From JAIBAJ01 sp965284645 (GTDB lineage: Bacteria > Bacteroidota > Bacteroidia > JAIBAJ01), in the NCBI GenBank assembly GCA_965284645.1, contig OZ260106.1:1674001-1738000 (forward strand): a DNA stretch of 64,000 nt, written 5' to 3'. Each line of letters starts with the position of its first letter. Positions within the stretch are counted from its first letter, which is position 1. This document shows positions 17,551 through 26,592 of this stretch, piece after piece. The notes under the pieces were generated by a model. The model made no database searches and was not told the DNA's origin. It saw only the letters and a list, made by a program, of their open reading frames with translations. The position numbers and the translations under genes were made by a program.

Positions 17551-17997
17551 TTAAACAGGTTTTTGATTATAATTTACCCAATAGGCTCCGATATCTGATA
17601 CGATTTCCATGAACTGCTTAAATTCTACAGGTTTAACAATGTATGAATTTACACCTAGGTCGTAGCATCTCTTAAGGTCTGGGTCTTCTTTAGAAGAGGT
17701 TAATACAACAATAGGAATGGTTCGTAAAATGGGGTCGGCCTTCAATACTTCAAGAACTTGTAAGCCATCTATTTTGGGCATTTTTAAGTCAAGTAAAATT
17801 ACCTTCGGTAAGGAGGAAGGGTGTGGTATAGACAGGTCAGGATGCCTTAGGTTGAAGTACTCTAAGACTTGCTCTCCATCTTCTAAATGCTTTATTTTAG
17901 CATTTGGAAGGTTCTTTTTTAATACTCTAAGTGCGAGTTCGGCATCATTAACATTATCTTCAACAAGAAGGATATCGATTGTTTCTAAATTATTCAT
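17551..17997 (-). CDS. Single-domain response regulator (Rcp1-like)
   Basis: 148 residues, receiver only. The acidic pocket is E13-D14 (LLVEDNVND), the acceptor is Asp70 (VILLDLKMPKIDG), and the Thr/Ser (VVLTSSKEDPD) and Lys (YIVKPVEF) positions are intact. The insert between beta-2 and alpha-3 is of the kind found in Rcp1/phytochrome-type regulators. Its start overlaps the end of the histidine kinase gene by four bases, so it is translationally coupled and is the likely direct phosphate acceptor. Confidence 0.93.
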   Translation of the reverse strand: MNNLETIDILLVEDNVNDAELALRVLKKNLPNAKIKHLEDGEQVLEYFNLRHPDLSIPHPSSLPKVILLDLKMPKIDGLQVLEVLKADPILRTIPIVVLTSSKEDPDLKRCYDLGVNSYIVKPVEFKQFMEIVSDIGAYWVNYNQKPV

Positions 17998-20120
17998 GGA
18001 TTGTTTTTAGGTAGAGTGAAAATAAAGCTGGAGCCAATGTTTTGTTCTGAGTTTGCCCATATTCGGCCCCCATGTTTGATTATAATTTTCTGAGTTAGGG
18101 CTAATCCAACTCCTGTGCCTTCAAATTCCTTGTCGGTATGCAGCCTTTGAAACACGCCAAATAATTTATCATAGTAATCCATATTAAATCCAGCCCCATT
18201 GTCTTTAATGGTTATGGTTATTTCCTTTGGATTTACTTCAGAATAAATTTGAATTTCCGGAGACTCTTTTTTGGATGAATATTTTACAGCATTACCAATA
18301 AGATTTGTAAAGACTTGCCTAATTAAATCAGGATCAGCAAAAGCTTGTCCCAATGATCCAACCTTTATGCTTGTTTTCTGATTGGCAAAAGGTTTTAAAT
18401 CATCAATCACTGAGATGGCCAACTCCTGTAAATCAAATTCTATTTTTCGTACTTCTTTTTTCCCTAATCTTGAAAAAGAAAGCAATGAATCAATTAAATG
18501 CGACATTCTGTTGGCGTTCCGAATAACTTCATTTAGAAAATGTTGTCCTTGTTCATTGAGGTTCGACTTGTAGTCTTCATCAAGAATATTTGCATAACCC
18601 GCAATTGCTCTTAAAGGTGATTTGAGGTCGTGTGAAACAGAATAGGAGAATAATTCCATTTCCTTATTGGCAATTTGGAGCTCCCTTGTTCGTTCTTGAA
18701 CTTTGAGTTCTAGATTATTATTTAGTTCCTTAATTTCTTTCTCTGCATTTTTTTGTACTGTCACGTCTCGAGCAAAGCATATAAAAATTGTTTGGTTGCT
18801 TTCGATTTTAACGCATATGACACTCAGTTCTATCGCTAAAGGTTGTTCTTGCTTTGTTTTTAAACTAAGTTCAAAGAATTGCTTGGAAAAATCTTGCGAT
18901 AATCCATGGATCAAACTTGGGAGCGGTTGATCGTCTTCAGGGATAAGTAGTTTTTTATAACTCTTTCCAATAATTTCTTCATTATCCCAACCAAAAATTT
19001 GTTTGCAGGAAGGGTTTGAAAATATAATTTGTTCCGTATTACTTAATGCGAAAATCGCATCGTGTGAGCTTTCTAATACCAGTCGAAGCCTTCTTTCATT
19101 TTCTTTTAGTTTTTCTTGGGTTTCAATTAATTCAGTTATATCAATTCCAAAACCCATTACATAATCTTCTTGGAAATCTGGTTTGAGAAAAGGTATAAAA
19201 AGTCGATGAATTACTTTTGTTCTTCCATCAGGGGTCTTGACTTTATCATCAAACTCAACTATTTTTTTATTTTTTACGGATTCCTGAAAGAATGCTTCTC
19301 GAACTTTTGCAAACTGAGGGTTTTTTCCGGTTGCTTCTGCATATTCCTTATCATTCTTTCCAATGATTAATGCCCTACGTTCAGGATCTTTAATTGCTTT
19401 ACTGTTTATATAAAGGTATCGGTGATCCCTAGAAAATAAAGCAATATCGGCGGGCATATTTTCTAGAATAGATTCACTAAACTCTTTTTGTTTTTTTAGA
19501 AATTTGGCTGTTTCCTTTTCTATTGTGATATTTCTAAAAGTGTAAACTATATGCCCCTTTTCTCTATAATCTTTGTTTTGGGAAATAGAAAAGAATGCTT
19601 TCGTTTGGTTTATCTCAACTTCAGTAAAAAAGAATCGATTTAAGTCGGTAAATACTGAACTGGAAATCCCCATTTCTGCGCAAAAGGATGATATATCTCT
19701 TCCCACTAAATTCTTTATAGGGAATCCAAAGACTATTGAAAAATTTGGACTAGCAAAATTGATTACACCAGAAAGATCAGTCGATAGAATGCCTTCTTCA
19801 ATTGAACCAATAATGGTTAACATTTGTTTTTTGGTCTCTTCGAGATGCTTGTTGGTTTGACTGAGTTCAATAATCTTATTCTCGATCTCCAATTCTTGCT
19901 CCAATGTTACTCGCCTTAATTCTCCATTAACCTTTAACAGTTCTTTTTGGCTAACCTCAATGATATTTTCTAATAGCTTGATTTTTTCTTCGTAACTATG
20001 GTAGGCTTTACTAATATCGGTCATTAACTTTCCATTCAAACCACCAAGATCAACTTCATTCTTCCGAATTTGTCTAATTAAAAGCTTGTGATAGTTTTCC
20101 TCCATACCTATTTCTTCCAT
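17994..20120 (-). CDS. Multi-PAS soluble sensor histidine kinase
   Basis: 708 residues with no membrane segment. An N-terminal coiled coil (to about residue 100) is followed by three PAS domains (about 105-205, 215-335, 340-455) and a coiled coil. The DHp domain has phospho-acceptor His497 (SVSHDLKSPLRAIAGY). The ATPase has N, G1 and G2 boxes (NLIGNAVKYSS, IKDNGAGFNMDYYDKLF, GTGVGLALTQKI). The DHp type matches phytochrome-like kinases, but no GAF/PHY chromophore domain is seen. First gene of the kinase-regulator-phosphatase operon. The signal is probably cytoplasmic. Confidence 0.93.
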   Translation of the reverse strand: MEEIGMEENYHKLLIRQIRKNEVDLGGLNGKLMTDISKAYHSYEEKIKLLENIIEVSQKELLKVNGELRRVTLEQELEIENKIIELSQTNKHLEETKKQMLTIIGSIEEGILSTDLSGVINFASPNFSIVFGFPIKNLVGRDISSFCAEMGISSSVFTDLNRFFFTEVEINQTKAFFSISQNKDYREKGHIVYTFRNITIEKETAKFLKKQKEFSESILENMPADIALFSRDHRYLYINSKAIKDPERRALIIGKNDKEYAEATGKNPQFAKVREAFFQESVKNKKIVEFDDKVKTPDGRTKVIHRLFIPFLKPDFQEDYVMGFGIDITELIETQEKLKENERRLRLVLESSHDAIFALSNTEQIIFSNPSCKQIFGWDNEEIIGKSYKKLLIPEDDQPLPSLIHGLSQDFSKQFFELSLKTKQEQPLAIELSVICVKIESNQTIFICFARDVTVQKNAEKEIKELNNNLELKVQERTRELQIANKEMELFSYSVSHDLKSPLRAIAGYANILDEDYKSNLNEQGQHFLNEVIRNANRMSHLIDSLLSFSRLGKKEVRKIEFDLQELAISVIDDLKPFANQKTSIKVGSLGQAFADPDLIRQVFTNLIGNAVKYSSKKESPEIQIYSEVNPKEITITIKDNGAGFNMDYYDKLFGVFQRLHTDKEFEGTGVGLALTQKIIIKHGGRIWANSEQNIGSSFIFTLPKNNP

Positions 20121-20535
20121 TCAATTTGCTTTGAATTTAAATTCAAGTATTGTATTGCCTTTTTAGATGGAAATTAGTTTTTTTGACTAATTTTTTCTTT
20201 GGCTATACCGCAAATTTAGTGAAAGAAAATGTCTTAAATCCTTGCCTGATAGTGCTTTTCGTCGAATTTTGTATTTAATGGGTTGTTTTTTATAATAACC
20301 CTCGGCGATAAATAATTTTAAAAAATTGGTAAAAATAATTCAAAAATAAGGAGGTGGTATTTGTGTGAGAATTTAAAATAGTATGATAAATTAAATATTT
20401 ATATCCATAAGTATAGATGAATTTCAAATCTTTAAAAAAGACATAAGTTCGAAATTTGACATAAATTAGGTTTATAACCTAAAAGAAGAATCGAATTTTG
20501 CTGAAAATTACCTTTTTTATTCTATTTTTAAAAGG
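20121..20535. other. AT-rich intergenic stretch, nothing firm
   Basis: Upstream region of the PAS kinase operon. A TAAATTTG (-7-like) box on the minus strand ends near 20211-20218, about 90 bases before the kinase start, without a -33 TTG. The remainder is AT-rich with no gene, repeat or stable hairpin that could be supported. Confidence 0.3.
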
Positions 20536-20573
20536 AAAAACCTAGTACCGTTTCTTTACGATACTAGGTTTTT
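20536..20573 (-). terminator. Intrinsic terminator of the SprB-like gene
   Basis: AAAAACCTAGTA pairs with TACTAGGTTTTT around a 14-base loop, 40 bases after the stop of the minus-strand gene at 20613. With A/T runs on both sides it could act in both directions. Confidence 0.8.
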
Positions 20574-20612
20574 AGTAATATAAGGGATTGATTCATCCCT
20601 TTAAAGTTAATT

Positions 20613-23054
20613 CTAATTGGTCTTCACAAGCTTTATGCCTTTTGTTTGACCCTTTGATTCTAAGTTTAAAAAGTAAATTCCTTCGGCCAAATCCTTAATT
20701 TCAATTTCTGTCTCAAATAAAGCTTGTCCTGTTTGTTCCATGCGCCAAATACTTTGTCCCAACACATTATTTAGCTCCAAACTAAAATCACTAGCATTGT
20801 TTAGTTTTACCCCAATTTGTATGCTTTGATTGGCAGGATTAGGAAAAACGGCAAATGCTTTTATGTTTTCAGTTTCTGAAATACTGCTATAGGTTAATTC
20901 TAAGGTGGCCGATCTATGTTTACATCCACCGATGGTCATTTCCACAAAATACACACCACTTTCGGTGATGGTATAAGTTTGACTATTTGCCCCAGGAATA
21001 GGCGAACCATTGAAATACCATTGGTAGTTTGGAGCACTGGATGCCGTAAGTAAATTTCCAACTTGTGTAACCGTTATGCCAACATAAGGTGCCGCATTTA
21101 CAGTATAAGTCTGGGTATTGGTACAGCCTACTCCATCGGTTACCAGAATTGTATAATTGCCCGGTGCTATATTGGTCAAGTCTTCAGTTGTTGCTCCATT
21201 GTTCCAACTGTATGAAAATGGTGGAGTACCGCCAGTAACCATTACATCAATTGATCCATCGTTAGTGCCATCACAAGTTTGGTTTTCTATAGTGGATGAT
21301 AACGAAAAGGCATTAGGTGATTGTATGGTAAACGTATTGGTGTTTACACAACCTCCATTATCTGTAATGGTAACCAAGTAATTTCCTCCGCCCACATTGG
21401 TTAAATCCTCTGTTGTGGCCCCGTTCGACCAACTGTAAGAATAAGGCGGTGTTCCTCCAGTTACACTCAAGTTAATGCTGCCCGAGTTGGGGTTTCCACA
21501 TACCACATTGATTCCTGTAATGGTAGAACTAAGATTTGAACTTTGTGTTACAATAACTGTATCATTTAAAAAGCAGCCTTGGTCGTCATTGATGGTTACA
21601 TAGTAAGCCCCCGCTGGAACATTCGAAATGCTATTGCCTGTGTTCCCGTTGCTCCAAACATAGGTGTAATTTCCTGTTCCTCCTACCACAGTGATACTGG
21701 CTTGGCCATTGTTTGAACCGCAACTGGCAGCTGTTATCTGAGGTACAATCGATAAGTTACAGTCTGAACAACTTGGTAAGCCAATAGCTGAATTAACTAC
21801 TGTCTCATTTCCTTGGTTATCTACTATTCGAATTGGGAAATTGCTAACCTGACTCGCGGTACTTCCAGTAAAATAGGAGTTCCATACGGTTACCTGCTCT
21901 CCATCACAAAAGCCTGGGAAGCATTGGCCTAGCAAGCAACCACTACAATCTGTATAGGTTGAATCGGTTTGCCATTGGTAAGGTGCTATTCCACCCGATA
22001 CCGTTAAGTTTCCATTTGATTCCCTGCATACTGAAAGGGCCAAACAACTTTTTACCGTAATGCTTGTGGTAACTATGGCTCCGCACGATAGTGTGTATGT
22101 AATGGTATGTGTACCCGGACCTGCTAAACTTGGAGAAAATACCCCTGTAGTTGGATTGGTAATTCCATTTCCCGACCAAGTTCCTGTAACTGTGGCGGCG
22201 CAAATTTCACCGGTAGGAGGGGTAGCAACCAAGGTAATCGGATTGTCAATGGTGCACATGGTATCTACCGGAGTGATATCGGCAGCGCAGCATGAATTGG
22301 CTACAATACTTACATCGTCAATAAAATAATAAGCATAAGGATTGGTACTTGCACCGCTGTTGTTGCAACCAATTTGGGTATTGGCATTGGAATAAAAGTT
22401 TCCAATTATAAAATACCTCTCGCCTCCAGTAGCCGTGTAGTCCCATTGCAAACGTACCCAACTGGTGGTATCTGTTATAGGTTCACAATCGTAATTTAAT
22501 TGGGGAGTTAAACTAATGAATGAACCAGCTACACAAGCATCGCGGTAGTAGGCATTGTTTGCAAACCTAATACCAATATTGTTTGTTGCCCACACCACAC
22601 TGTTTCCTGCACTTACATATAAGGAAACGCAATATGTTTGTCCTGCTACCAACGGAGCACTGGTATGTCCTTGAATGTATTCACGGTAATCGTCATTGCC
22701 CAAGGCCGTGCAACCTGTCGCTATACCAGGTGCATAGGTGATTATTCCAGCATGCCTTGTTCCTGTTCTTGAAAGCTGATATCCAAGCACCGAATTGGGC
22801 ATATTGGTTGGAGCCGGCCCCCCGATAAAGGGTAAGGTGTTACATGGCGCAAAAAGGTCGGGCGAGGAACAGGAATCTCCGGCGGAATTGGAATTGGCAT
22901 TATCCCAATCCAATAAGTCGGTTCCAAATCCTTCACCTCCTAAATTGGCGCAGTTACTGGATGTGTTTTCAAAACTTGGATTTACAACAAGGTTCTGTGC
23001 CGATACAGAAAACCCCCAAACCACAAAAGGTAAAGCGAATAGAATTTTTTTCAT
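20613..23054 (-). CDS. Secreted T9SS cargo protein with SprB-like repeats
   Basis: 813 residues. Signal peptide (KKILFALPFVVWGFSVSAQ), then a Cys-rich N-terminal beta domain opening NLVVNPSFENT and containing YFIDDVSIVANSCC (jelly-roll/carbohydrate-binding-like). Three SprB-type repeats follow at about residues 455-660, each with VTGGTxxYxYxWSNG and ending xITDxxGC. A final Ig-like module comes next. The T9SS type A sorting domain starts FAVFPNPANQSIQIG and ends GIKLVKTN. SprB repeats are known from gliding adhesins, so a surface adhesion role is plausible but unproven. It is followed by its own terminator. Confidence 0.9.
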   Translation of the reverse strand: MKKILFALPFVVWGFSVSAQNLVVNPSFENTSSNCANLGGEGFGTDLLDWDNANSNSAGDSCSSPDLFAPCNTLPFIGGPAPTNMPNSVLGYQLSRTGTRHAGIITYAPGIATGCTALGNDDYREYIQGHTSAPLVAGQTYCVSLYVSAGNSVVWATNNIGIRFANNAYYRDACVAGSFISLTPQLNYDCEPITDTTSWVRLQWDYTATGGERYFIIGNFYSNANTQIGCNNSGASTNPYAYYFIDDVSIVANSCCAADITPVDTMCTIDNPITLVATPPTGEICAATVTGTWSGNGITNPTTGVFSPSLAGPGTHTITYTLSCGAIVTTSITVKSCLALSVCRESNGNLTVSGGIAPYQWQTDSTYTDCSGCLLGQCFPGFCDGEQVTVWNSYFTGSTASQVSNFPIRIVDNQGNETVVNSAIGLPSCSDCNLSIVPQITAASCGSNNGQASITVVGGTGNYTYVWSNGNTGNSISNVPAGAYYVTINDDQGCFLNDTVIVTQSSNLSSTITGINVVCGNPNSGSINLSVTGGTPPYSYSWSNGATTEDLTNVGGGNYLVTITDNGGCVNTNTFTIQSPNAFSLSSTIENQTCDGTNDGSIDVMVTGGTPPFSYSWNNGATTEDLTNIAPGNYTILVTDGVGCTNTQTYTVNAAPYVGITVTQVGNLLTASSAPNYQWYFNGSPIPGANSQTYTITESGVYFVEMTIGGCKHRSATLELTYSSISETENIKAFAVFPNPANQSIQIGVKLNNASDFSLELNNVLGQSIWRMEQTGQALFETEIEIKDLAEGIYFLNLESKGQTKGIKLVKTN

Positions 23055-23281
23055 TGGATTAAGTTCGCAACGAAAATAAGGTTTTTCCTATTCAATCTTG
23101 CTTGTTTTTTAGGAAAATTACAGGTGCTATTTTGAAAAATCCTTCAATAACAACTTCCTTAGTTTCCAGCAATCCCATGAACAATTTATATGGTTAATAC
23201 CATAGCAAACTAAGTTATATTTTAGCCATTCAAAGGTCTGGTTTGAAACCGATTCAAACCATCAAATTTCTCTCTAAAACC

Positions 23282-24676
23282 TTACTTAACCTTGATTTCC
23301 TCCTTTATGTCTGCAATGATTTTCTCGGCCAAATATTTCGCTGTAGTCTCGTTTTGGCTTTCAGAATAAATACGGATAATCGGTTCAGTATTCGATTTTC
23401 TCAAATGTACCCATTCTTTGTCGAATTCGATTTTTACGCCATCAATAGTGCTGTGGGGCTGTTTTTTATATTTATTTTGAATAGCAGCCAATACTTTATC
23501 AACATCAATATCCGGTGTAAGCTCAATTTTATTTTTGGAAATGAAATAGTCGGGGTATGATTTTCTCAATACCGAAGTTGATTTTCCTGATTTTGCTAAA
23601 TGGGTTAAAAACAAGGCGATTCCAGCCAAGGCGTCCCTTCCGTAGTGCAATTCTGGGTATATTATTCCGCCGTTTCCTTCACCTCCAATCACGGCATTGC
23701 TTTCCTTCATCAGGTTCACCACATTAACTTCTCCAACCGCGGATGCACCATATTTTCCCCCAGCTTTTTCTGTTACATCACGCAATGCCCGTGTCAACGA
23801 TAAATTAGAAACAGTATTTCCTACCTTGTTTTTTAGGATATAATCGGCCACTGCCACCAAGGTGTATTCTTCTCCAAACATTTCTCCATCTTCACAAACC
23901 AAGGCCAAACGATCTACGTCCGGATCAACCACTATGCCTAGATGCGCATTCTCTTTGCTTACTTTTTGTGAAATTTCAGTAAGATTTTCAGGCAAAGGTT
24001 CAGGATTATGCGGGAAAAGTCCATTCGGTTCCGTATACAATTCAATCACTTTATCCACCCCCAAAGCCTTTAACAGCGGAGGAAGGGTTAAACCACCAGT
24101 CGAATTTACACAATCAATTACAACTTTGAACTTCTTGGCTTTAATGGCAGCAACATCTACCAATGGCAAGGCAAGAATTTTATCGATATGTTTTTGAATA
24201 TAGGTGTCGTCGTTTGTGATTTTCCCTAAACTGTTTACATCGGCGTATTGAAAGTCTTCTTTAGCCGCAATCTCCAGCACTTCTTTTCCGTCTAAATCCG
24301 ATATGAATTCACCTTTTTCATTCAACAGTTTCAAGGCATTCCATTGTTTTGGATTATGGCTGGCAGTAAGGATTATCCCACCTTGAGCCTTTTCATCCGG
24401 TACGGCAATTTCAACAGTTGGGGTCGTTGAAAGTCCCAAATTTACCACATCAATTCCCAATCCTATGAGGGTTGCATTTACTAAGCCTTCCACCATGGCG
24501 CCCGAAATACGTGCATCACGACCAACCACAATTTTCACTTTTTTCTCTTGGGAACGGTTCTTAATCCATGTGCCATAAGCCGAAGTGAATTTTACAACAT
24601 CCAAGGGTGTCAAGCCTTCATCGGGCCTTCCTCCAATTGTACCTCTAATTCCTGAAATTGATTTTATTAAAGCCAT
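23282..24676 (-). CDS. glmM: Phosphoglucosamine mutase / phosphomannomutase family
   Basis: 464 residues, four-domain alpha-D-phosphohexomutase. The phosphoserine loop is TASHNP (Ser106), the metal-binding loop VVDPDVDRLA, the sugar-binding loop GGEGNGG, and the phosphate-binding loop RKSNTEPIIRIYSES. In Bacteroidota this form is the usual GlmM, which converts glucosamine-6-phosphate to glucosamine-1-phosphate for UDP-GlcNAc and so for peptidoglycan and LPS. A phosphomannomutase activity cannot be excluded from sequence. It stands alone between the SprB-like gene and repeat material. Confidence 0.9.
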   Translation of the reverse strand: MALIKSISGIRGTIGGRPDEGLTPLDVVKFTSAYGTWIKNRSQEKKVKIVVGRDARISGAMVEGLVNATLIGLGIDVVNLGLSTTPTVEIAVPDEKAQGGIILTASHNPKQWNALKLLNEKGEFISDLDGKEVLEIAAKEDFQYADVNSLGKITNDDTYIQKHIDKILALPLVDVAAIKAKKFKVVIDCVNSTGGLTLPPLLKALGVDKVIELYTEPNGLFPHNPEPLPENLTEISQKVSKENAHLGIVVDPDVDRLALVCEDGEMFGEEYTLVAVADYILKNKVGNTVSNLSLTRALRDVTEKAGGKYGASAVGEVNVVNLMKESNAVIGGEGNGGIIYPELHYGRDALAGIALFLTHLAKSGKSTSVLRKSYPDYFISKNKIELTPDIDVDKVLAAIQNKYKKQPHSTIDGVKIEFDKEWVHLRKSNTEPIIRIYSESQNETTAKYLAEKIIADIKEEIKVK

Positions 24677-24705
24677 CGTATGGGGTATTTTCTAAAAAGG
24701 GTTGC

Positions 24706-24713
24706 AAATTTAG
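24706..24713 (-). promoter_or_regulatory. Candidate -7 box for glmM
   Basis: TAAATTTG on the minus strand, 29 bases before the glmM start. The closest TTG upstream gives a spacer of 24, which is long. Confidence 0.35.
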
Positions 24714-24763
24714 GGTTTTAAGCCTTTGTATGGAAGGCAATTTCGACCATTTATAAACCAGAA

Positions 24764-24934
24764 TTTAACCCAGATTACGCATTAGAAATGCATAAACGAT
24801 TAACCAGTTGTAAATCAATTTGTATGGCCAAATTGATAACAACTGCTATCCCGAAATTTCTTCGGGAGGGGTAAACCCAACTAAATCAAGTAGTTCGGAT
24901 TAGTAAATCCTCCTATTGATTAATTTGGGTTTAA
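24764..24934 (+). repeat. AT-rich repeat unit, copy A
   Basis: 171 bases with near-inverted ends (TTTAACCCA ... TGGGTTTAA). A small internal hairpin GCATT-AGA-AATGC follows the left end. It is nearly identical, in reverse complement, to 47478-47633. The main difference is a 24-base stretch here, containing the hairpin CCCGAAATTTCTTCGGG, where the other copy has about eight bases. It lies 30 bases left of an inverted-arm element. Confidence 0.85.
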
Positions 24935-24964
24935 CCATGTTTTTTCTTTTTTGTAGACGGATTT

Positions 24965-25376
24965 GGCGTGCCCCATTCGCCTAAAAACATTGTACTTGAA
25001 TCGGGTTATTGTCAAAGGCGAATGGTCGGGCTATTCGTTGCAAGTCCTCGCGCCTTTCACTTCGTTCAGGCCGCTGTGGGCTTTCCACTGCTATCCCTGC
25101 CCGGACATAGCAATCACCCCTTTTCACCCAGATTTTGACCTTTTTCAAAGTACAGACATTGTAAAAGACGGGACAACGGATGATGGTATAATTTTTCACC
25201 AACTGTGGGGAAGAGCACCCCGGGAAGGGATAGAGGTAAGTAGCCCACAGGGTTTGCGCAACCCGAATACTTTCGGGGTAAGCAAACCCGAGGACTACTA
25301 CCGAAAGCCCGACCCTGACGCCCTTTGCCGAAGTGAAATTCAACCACCACTGTTTTTGGGCGGAAGGGAGCCCGCC
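24965..25376. repeat. Inverted-arm intergenic element, copy 2
   Basis: Left arm 24965-25103, right arm (inverted) 25221-25376, core 117 bases. The ends are GGCGTGCCCCATTCGCC and GGCGGAAGGGAGCCCGCC, flanked by TTT and AAA. The left arm's central hairpin is GCCT/AGGC. The right arm's is a long GGGTTTGC/GCAAACCC plus CCCGAA/TTCGGG. Open frames run through it on both strands, but they only mirror the repeat. It lies downstream of the Skp genes and upstream of glmM. Confidence 0.87.
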
Positions 25377-25405
25377 AAAAGAAGAAAGAAATAGAAAAAA
25401 TAGGA

Positions 25406-25440
25406 CAAAAAAAAAGCCCACCAAAATTGGCAGGCTTCTT
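25406..25440 (-). terminator. Terminator of the bamA-skp operon
   Basis: On the minus strand AAGCCUGCCA-AUUU-UGGUGGGCUU forms a complete ten-pair stem with two G-U pairs, followed by a run of nine or more T. It lies 15 bases past the last Skp-like gene. Confidence 0.85.
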
Positions 25441-25454
25441 TAAAAAGTTGATTT

Positions 25455-25961
25455 TTATTGGATGTTCAAGTGTTTTTTAACTGCTGGTAAAATATCATCT
25501 GTTTCATCTTTCACCAAAAGCAAACCGGCTGATGAATCGATTACGTAATTGATACCTTTTTCTTTAGCAACGGCTTCGATGGCTTTTTTGGCTTTATCGA
25601 TAATAGGAGCCATTAATTCCTGCTCTTTTTTAGCGATATCGTCTTGGGCCTTGGTTTGGAAATCTTTGATTCTGTTTTGAAGATCTTCCAATTCTTTGGC
25701 TTTTGTTTGTTTAACTAAATCGGTCATGCTAGCTTCTTGTGCTACATAGTCTTGGTATTTTTTGTCGAATTCAGCGCTCATAATACGAAGCTGTTCTTGA
25801 AGGCCTTTGGCATAGGCTTCCATATCGGTTTGGGCTTTTTTCTTTTCAGGCATAGATTCTACCAAGGCAGCGGCGTCGATATGTCCAAATTTCTTTTGGG
25901 CGAATACTTCCATTTGACCTGCAAAGCATAGAACTAAAATGGCAACTAGGATCTTTTTCAT
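25455..25961 (-). CDS. OmpH/Skp-like periplasmic chaperone (second copy)
   Basis: 168 residues: signal peptide (KKILVAILVLCFAGQMEVFAQ), a beta start KFGHIDAAALVESMPE, then a long charged coiled coil (about 40-120) and a final beta segment GINYVIDSSAGLLLV. This is the Skp jellyfish plan. Skp trimers hold unfolded outer-membrane proteins for delivery to BamA, encoded two genes upstream. The 34-base gap to the first Skp gene supports one transcript, which ends at the terminator just downstream. Confidence 0.92.
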   Translation of the reverse strand: MKKILVAILVLCFAGQMEVFAQKKFGHIDAAALVESMPEKKKAQTDMEAYAKGLQEQLRIMSAEFDKKYQDYVAQEASMTDLVKQTKAKELEDLQNRIKDFQTKAQDDIAKKEQELMAPIIDKAKKAIEAVAKEKGINYVIDSSAGLLLVKDETDDILPAVKKHLNIQ

Positions 25962-25995
25962 GAATTATTAAAGGATGATGGTTATTTGTTATGGA

Positions 25996-26535
25996 TTATT
26001 TTTTGTCTTTAGGTTCGTCTGGGTTCATTCGGATGCCCATGTTTTCCAATACTTCGTTACTAATATCGTATTTGGTATTGGTGTAAAGCATAGTCAAACT
26101 GTTGGCTTTATCAAAAATGATAGCGTAACTTTTTGCGTTGGCGATATCTTTGATAGCATTGAACACTTTATCTTGAATAGGTTTTACTAATTCTTGGCGT
26201 TTTTTGTACAAATCGCCTTCGAAGCCAAACCTTTGTTTTTGTAGGTCCTTGGCATCTTTTTCTTTTTTTACGATATCATCCTCTCGTTTGCGACGCATAT
26301 CTTCAGTTAAGAGAACTTGTTCGGCCTGAAAGGATTTATACAATTTGTCAATTTCGGCATACTTTGCCTCAATTTCTTTTTGCCAGCCTACTGAAATCTC
26401 ATCCAATTGGGTTTGTTTAGATTTGTATTCTGGAACATTGTTAAGGATATATTCAGTGTCGACATATCCAATTTTTTGAGAAAATGCTCCTAGGGAAAGT
26501 AAGCTTAAACCTAGAGCAGCGAAGAACTTTTTCAT
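25996..26535 (-). CDS. OmpH/Skp-like periplasmic chaperone (first copy)
   Basis: 179 residues: signal peptide ending near AFSQ, then KIGYVDTEYILNNVPEYK, a coiled-coil arm rich in Lys/Glu (about 45-125) and a C-terminal strand SYAIIFDKANSLTMLY. Same family as the next gene. A pair of Skp genes directly after bamA is common in Bacteroidota. It acts in the periplasm on outer-membrane protein precursors. The 57-base gap from bamA supports co-expression. Confidence 0.93.
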   Translation of the reverse strand: MKKFFAALGLSLLSLGAFSQKIGYVDTEYILNNVPEYKSKQTQLDEISVGWQKEIEAKYAEIDKLYKSFQAEQVLLTEDMRRKREDDIVKKEKDAKDLQKQRFGFEGDLYKKRQELVKPIQDKVFNAIKDIANAKSYAIIFDKANSLTMLYTNTKYDISNEVLENMGIRMNPDEPKDKK

Positions 26536-26592
26536 GACTGTTTTATTTTTGGTTTTCGATTTAAGCCGATTTGGGTCGGCGAAGATAGAAAT

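Noticed and set aside
23238..23259. Inverted repeat GGTTTGAA/TTCAAACC after glmM
   Set aside because: Stem is AT-rich and no T-run follows, so a terminator call is not supported.
24963..25424. Open frames of 140 or more codons on both strands
   Set aside because: They lie wholly in the inverted-arm repeat, mirror each other, and have no family-like sequence; the frames exist because the arms are GC-rich.
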